From positions 124,001 through 188,000 of the forward strand of contig CAKSTR010000005.1 of the NCBI GenBank assembly GCA_934500835.1: a DNA stretch of 64,000 nt, read 5' to 3'. Numbering within the stretch: the first letter of the stretch is position 1; each line of letters opens with the position of its first letter. Below are positions 60,536 through 64,000 of the stretch, in pieces. The notes beneath the pieces were generated by a model. The model did no database searches. It worked only from the letters and a program-made list of their open reading frames with translations, and had not been told where the DNA came from. The DNA is from an uncultured Paracoccaceae bacterium (GTDB lineage: Bacteria; Pseudomonadota; Alphaproteobacteria; Rhodobacterales; Rhodobacteraceae). A program made the position numbers and the translations under genes.

Positions 60536-62487
60536 GGGTCTGGCGGCTCATATGGGCGGCGATTGCCGTTGCGGCGCTGGCCTTGGCGCTGAACCTGCCC
60601 GAGGGCTGGATGTGGCCGGCGCAGGACATGCAGCTGCCGCTGGCCGGATGGATCTCGGCCGGGATGAAATGGCTGACCGACAGCGCGGCCATCGGCCCGG
60701 TCAGCTTCAGGGATGTGACCCGGGGCTTCGCGGCGCTGGTCGAGGCGCCCTACAACGCCGTGCGCGTCCTTCTGGTCGACGGGATCACCGAAGGGCGCGG
60801 CCGCCGCGCTACGACCATCATCCCGCCGCTCAGCTGGATCACGGTGACGGTGGCCACGGTGGCCCTTGGCCACTACGCCCGCGATCTGGCGCTTGGCCTT
60901 CTGGCCGGGCTGCTGATGCTGTATCTGGCGGTGTTCGGTCAGTGGGAAAGCGCCATGGTGACGCTGGCCTCGATCGCGATCGCGGTGCCCCTGGGCGTGA
61001 TGGGCGGGGTGCTTCTGGGCATGGCGGCCTGGCGCTGGAAGCCGGCCGAGCGGGTGATCATGCCGGTCCTTGACCTGATGCAGACCATTCCGACCTTCGC
61101 CTATCTGGTGCCGGTGCTGGTGCTGTTCGGCTTCGGCCCGGTCGCGGCGCTGCTGGCCACGGTGATCTACGCCATGCCGCCGATGGTGCGGGTGACACTG
61201 GTGGCCCTGCGCGCCGTGCCGCCCGAGATCCTGGATTTCGCCAATATGGCCGGCTGCACGCCCGGCCAGCGCATGCGCAAGGTAATGCTGCCGGTGGCGC
61301 TGCCCGACCTGATGGTGGGCGTCAATCAGGTCATCATGCTGAGCCTGAACATGGTGATCATCGCCTCGATGATCGGGGCGGGCGGGCTTGGCGCCGATGT
61401 GCTGGAAAGCCTGCGCCGCCTGAACATCGGCGGCGGGATCGAGGCGGGGCTGGCGATCACCGCGCTGGCCGTCGTGCTGGACCGGCTGGGTCAGGCGCTG
61501 GCGGCGCGGGCGGGCGGCGGGCGGGCGCGCCCCGGCCCGTGGTGGCGCCGGCATCCCCGGCTGGTGCTGGTGCTGGCGGTGGCCCTGATCACCGGGGCGC
61601 TTGGCTTCCTGCTGCCGGCGCTGCAGAGCTGGCCGAAGGACTGGACCATCACCACGAAAGGGTTCTGGTCCGGGCTGATGGAGTGGATCAACGTCAACTA
61701 CTTCGACCAGCTTGAGGCCTTCCGGGTCTGGATGCTGCAAAACCTGATGCTGCCGGTGAAGCGGTTCTTCTTCTCGCTGCCCTGGCCCTTTGTTCTTGGC
61801 GTGATCGCGCTGGCCGGCTGGCGGCTCGGCGGCTGGAAGCTGGCCGCGCTGGCTGCGGTGGTCGGGGTTTTCATCGCAACGACCGGGCTTTGGGAACAGG
61901 CGATGATGACACTGTATCTCTGTGGCCTTTCCGTGCTGATCGCCATGGCCATCGGCGTTCCGCTGGGCATCTGGGCGGCATCGAACGAGACTGCGGGGCG
62001 CATGATCGGCGGGGTGGTCGATACGCTGCAAACGCTGCCCTCCTTCGTCTATCTGATCCCGGTGGTGATGCTGTTCCGGGTGGGCGATTTCAGCGCCATG
62101 GTGGCGGTGGTCCTGTTCGCGCTGGTGCCGGCGGTGAAATATACCGCGCATGGCTTGCGCTCGGTCCCGGCCGAGTTGATCGAGGCCGGTGTCGTCTCGG
62201 GCGCCACCCGCGGCCAGATCCTGCGCAAGATCCGGCTGCCGATGGCGGTGCCGATGATCCTTCTGGGGCTGAACCAGACCATCCTTCTGGCCCTGTCGAT
62301 GCTGGTGATCACCGCATTGGTGGGCACCCGCGACCTTGGGCAAGAGGTCTATATCGCGCTTGCCAAGGCCGAGGTCGGCCGCGGCGTGATCGCCGGTCTG
62401 TGCATCGCGGCCATCGCGATCCTGGCCGACCGGCTTATAGGCGCGGCAGCGAAAGGCGCGAAGGCGCGGCTGGAGGGTGCCGCATGA
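60532..62487 (+). CDS. Double-length betaine-type ABC permease (two fused ProW-like domains)
   Basis: A 651-residue inner-membrane protein made of two ProW-type permease units joined head to tail. The first EAA loop lies near residue 223 (ALRAVPPEILDFANMAGCTP) and the second near residue 540 (GLRSVPAELIEAGVVSGATR). Each is followed by an LRKV/LRKIRLP-like segment and a terminal helix pair. ABC permeases of this class are usually single units of 270-400 residues that dimerise, so the fusion could supply both halves of the pore. Start is GTG at 60532, overlapping the ATPase stop. Confidence 0.9.
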   Translation: MRVWRLIWAAIAVAALALALNLPEGWMWPAQDMQLPLAGWISAGMKWLTDSAAIGPVSFRDVTRGFAALVEAPYNAVRVLLVDGITEGRGRRATTIIPPLSWITVTVATVALGHYARDLALGLLAGLLMLYLAVFGQWESAMVTLASIAIAVPLGVMGGVLLGMAAWRWKPAERVIMPVLDLMQTIPTFAYLVPVLVLFGFGPVAALLATVIYAMPPMVRVTLVALRAVPPEILDFANMAGCTPGQRMRKVMLPVALPDLMVGVNQVIMLSLNMVIIASMIGAGGLGADVLESLRRLNIGGGIEAGLAITALAVVLDRLGQALAARAGGGRARPGPWWRRHPRLVLVLAVALITGALGFLLPALQSWPKDWTITTKGFWSGLMEWINVNYFDQLEAFRVWMLQNLMLPVKRFFFSLPWPFVLGVIALAGWRLGGWKLAALAAVVGVFIATTGLWEQAMMTLYLCGLSVLIAMAIGVPLGIWAASNETAGRMIGGVVDTLQTLPSFVYLIPVVMLFRVGDFSAMVAVVLFALVPAVKYTAHGLRSVPAELIEAGVVSGATRGQILRKIRLPMAVPMILLGLNQTILLALSMLVITALVGTRDLGQEVYIALAKAEVGRGVIAGLCIAAIAILADRLIGAAAKGAKARLEGAA

Positions 62488-63362
62488 GCCCCGAAGACAA
62501 GGTCCGCAACCTGTCCTGCTGGTCCGGCCCGATCTTGCTGGAACCTCTGGGCGGCGGCATCACCAACCGCAATTTCGTGGTGCGGGACGCCGGGCGCCGC
62601 GCGGTGGTGCGGATCGGCGACGACATTCCCGTCCATCAGATCCTGCGGTTCAACGAACTGTCGGCCTCGACGGCGGCCCATGCGGCCGGGGTCTCGCCGG
62701 CCGTGCTGCACCATGAACCCGGTGCGCTGGTGATCGACTTCATCGAGGGCCGCACCCTTGCGGCCGAGGACCTGCAGCGGCGTGACATGCAGGAACAGGC
62801 GCTGGCCCTGGTCGCCCGGGCGCATCGCGAGATCCCGCGCCACTTGCGCGGCCCCGCCTTGGTGTTCTGGGTGTTCCACGTCTGCCGCGACTATGCGGCC
62901 ACGTTGCACGATGGCGCCTCGCGGCATCTGCCGCTGATCCCGGGGCTGCTGGAAGATGCCGCGAGGCTGGAAGCCGCCATTGGCCCGATCGACCTTGTCT
63001 TCGGCCACAACGACCTGCTGCCGGCCAACTTCCTGCATGACGGCAGCCGCCTGTGGCTGATCGACTGGGACTATGCCGGTTTCAACTCGCCGCTTTTCGA
63101 CCTTGGCGGGCTGGCGGCGAACAACGGGCTGACACCTGACGATGAGGCCTGGCTGCTGGCCAGCTACTATGGCCGCGACCCCGATCCCGCGCTGTGGCGC
63201 GCCTATCGCGCCATGAAGGCCGCGGCGGCCCTGCGCGAAGCCATGTGGTCGATGGTGTCGGAGATCCATTCCGAGCTCGACTTCGACTTTGCGGCCTATA
63301 CGGCCGCCAATCTTGCAACCTATCGCGCGGCGCTGGCCGCTTTCGAGGACGATCATGGCTGA
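62484..63362 (+). CDS. Phosphotransferase, choline/ethanolamine kinase-like (APH superfamily)
   Basis: A 292-residue kinase-fold protein. It opens LLEPLGGGITNRNFVVRDAG, the family's glycine-rich nucleotide loop. VFGHNDLLPANFLHDG near residue 173 is the catalytic Brenner loop, and LIDWDYAGFNSPLFDLG carries the metal aspartate. The pattern matches choline/ethanolamine or thiamine kinase-like proteins. The ATGA overlap with the permease and an eight-base overlap with the next gene place it in the amine-uptake operon. Confidence 0.85.
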   Translation: MSPEDKVRNLSCWSGPILLEPLGGGITNRNFVVRDAGRRAVVRIGDDIPVHQILRFNELSASTAAHAAGVSPAVLHHEPGALVIDFIEGRTLAAEDLQRRDMQEQALALVARAHREIPRHLRGPALVFWVFHVCRDYAATLHDGASRHLPLIPGLLEDAARLEAAIGPIDLVFGHNDLLPANFLHDGSRLWLIDWDYAGFNSPLFDLGGLAANNGLTPDDEAWLLASYYGRDPDPALWRAYRAMKAAAALREAMWSMVSEIHSELDFDFAAYTAANLATYRAALAAFEDDHG

Positions 63363-64000
63363 GCTTCCCACCACCGCAAAGGCGGTCATCATCGGCGGCG
63401 GCATCGTCGGTTGTTCGGTCGCCTATCATCTGGGCAAGCTGGGCTGGAGCGATACGGTCCTGCTGGAGCGCAAGAAGCTGACCTCGGGCACCACATTCCA
63501 TGCGGCGGGGCTGGTCGGGCAGTTGCGGACATCGGCCAATATCACCCAGCTTCTGGGCCATTCCGTTGCCCTCTATCGCACGCTGGAGCAGGAAACCGGC
63601 CTGCAGACGGGCTGGAAGATGAACGGCGGGTTGCGGCTGGCCTGCAATGCCGAACGCTGGACCGAGGTGAAGCGGCAGGCCACCACGGCGCATAGCTTCG
63701 GGCTGGAAATGCACCTTCTGACCCCGAAGGAGGCGCAGGAGTTGTGGCCGCTGATGACCATCGACGATCTGGTCGGGGCGGCCTATCTGCCGACGGACGG
63801 GCAGGCGAACCCGTCGGACATCACCCAGTCGCTGGCCAAGGGGGCCCGGATGGCCGGGGTGAAGATCTTCGAGGATACGCCGGTGACGCGGGTGATCGTC
63901 GAGAACGGCCGCATCCGCGGGGTCGAAACCCCCTTCGGCACCATCGAATGCGAAAAGGTGGTGGTCTGTGCGGGGCAATGGACCCGGACGCTGGCTGCAA
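63355..64000 (+). CDS. Dimethylglycine/sarcosine dehydrogenase-like FAD oxidoreductase (3' end cut off)
   Basis: The first 215 residues of a DAO-fold flavoprotein that continues beyond the window. FAD motif AVIIGGGIVGCSVAYHLGKLG at residues 10-30, then LLERKKLTSGTTFHAAGLVG with the histidine that carries covalent FAD in dimethylglycine/sarcosine dehydrogenases, and YLPTDGQANPSDITQSLAKG near 143. Full-length relatives are about 800 residues with a folate-binding C-terminal half. It would demethylate the imported methylamine. Confidence 0.88.
   Translation, partial: MAELPTTAKAVIIGGGIVGCSVAYHLGKLGWSDTVLLERKKLTSGTTFHAAGLVGQLRTSANITQLLGHSVALYRTLEQETGLQTGWKMNGGLRLACNAERWTEVKRQATTAHSFGLEMHLLTPKEAQELWPLMTIDDLVGAAYLPTDGQANPSDITQSLAKGARMAGVKIFEDTPVTRVIVENGRIRGVETPFGTIECEKVVVCAGQWTRTLAA

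Noticed and set aside
1..64000. Integrated element, prophage, insertion sequence or CRISPR array
   Set aside because: No transposase, integrase, terminal inverted repeats, tRNA-flanking direct repeats or spacer-repeat array was visible.

Overview
The window is chromosomal DNA from a GC-rich alphaproteobacterium, most probably a Rhodobacteraceae/Paracoccaceae member. This rests on the divergent serC/serB pair, ZapE, a DUF2794 protein, an IalB-family protein, a type-II (Rhizobium-type) asparaginase, and dense packing with many 1-8 bp gene overlaps. The genus cannot be named from what is visible. No rRNA, tRNA, insertion sequence, phage gene or CRISPR array was seen, and no gene-free stretch exceeds about 250 bases.

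Layout. 1-7.2 kb: serC (cut by the left edge) diverges from serB, then a GNAT acetyltransferase, a TauE/SafE exporter, zapE, a chemoreceptor and an enoyl-CoA hydratase. 7.3-31.4 kb: an accessory catabolic region. It has an AraC regulator diverging from an SDR + styrene/indole-monooxygenase-like + flavin-reductase operon; an aldo/keto reductase, a glycosyltransferase-like gene and a HalD/BesD-family 2-oxoglutarate oxygenase with LysR and MarR regulators; a RutA-like luciferase-type monooxygenase with its own flavin reductase; a minus-strand operon (isatin-hydrolase-like cyclase, phytoene-desaturase-like FAD enzyme, MarR, exported VOC protein, indolepyruvate oxidoreductase iorA and iorB); and, diverging from it, a second phytoene-desaturase-like enzyme followed by a complete oligopeptide-type ABC importer. 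The enzyme set suggests uptake and oxidative breakdown of an indolic or other N-heteroaromatic compound, but the substrate is inferred, not shown.

31.4-57.3 kb: mainly housekeeping and transport: a YcaQ-like DNA glycosylase, rlmN, IalB, asparaginase, DUF2794, an NlpC/P60 peptidase and leucyl aminopeptidase, a carbonic anhydrase, the two halves of the MnmC tRNA-modification function as divergent genes, a GH13 alpha-glucosidase, two MFS carriers, DUF4424 and DUF4139 exported proteins, asd, LysE and tandem EamA exporters, and a tight gpmI - EnvC-like - ctpA - rppH run.

57.5-64 kb: a DeoR-type repressor diverges from a betaine/choline-type ABC operon (binding protein, ATPase, double-length permease) followed by a small-molecule kinase and a dimethylglycine/sarcosine-dehydrogenase-like flavoprotein cut by the right edge: import and demethylation of a quaternary amine.

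The most unusual non-coding signal is a family of eight intergenic elements. Each carries a GGATATTT core and a ...TGAAG-like tail, usually after a GC-rich hairpin. All lie 38-117 bases 3' of a gene stop and are oriented with that gene.
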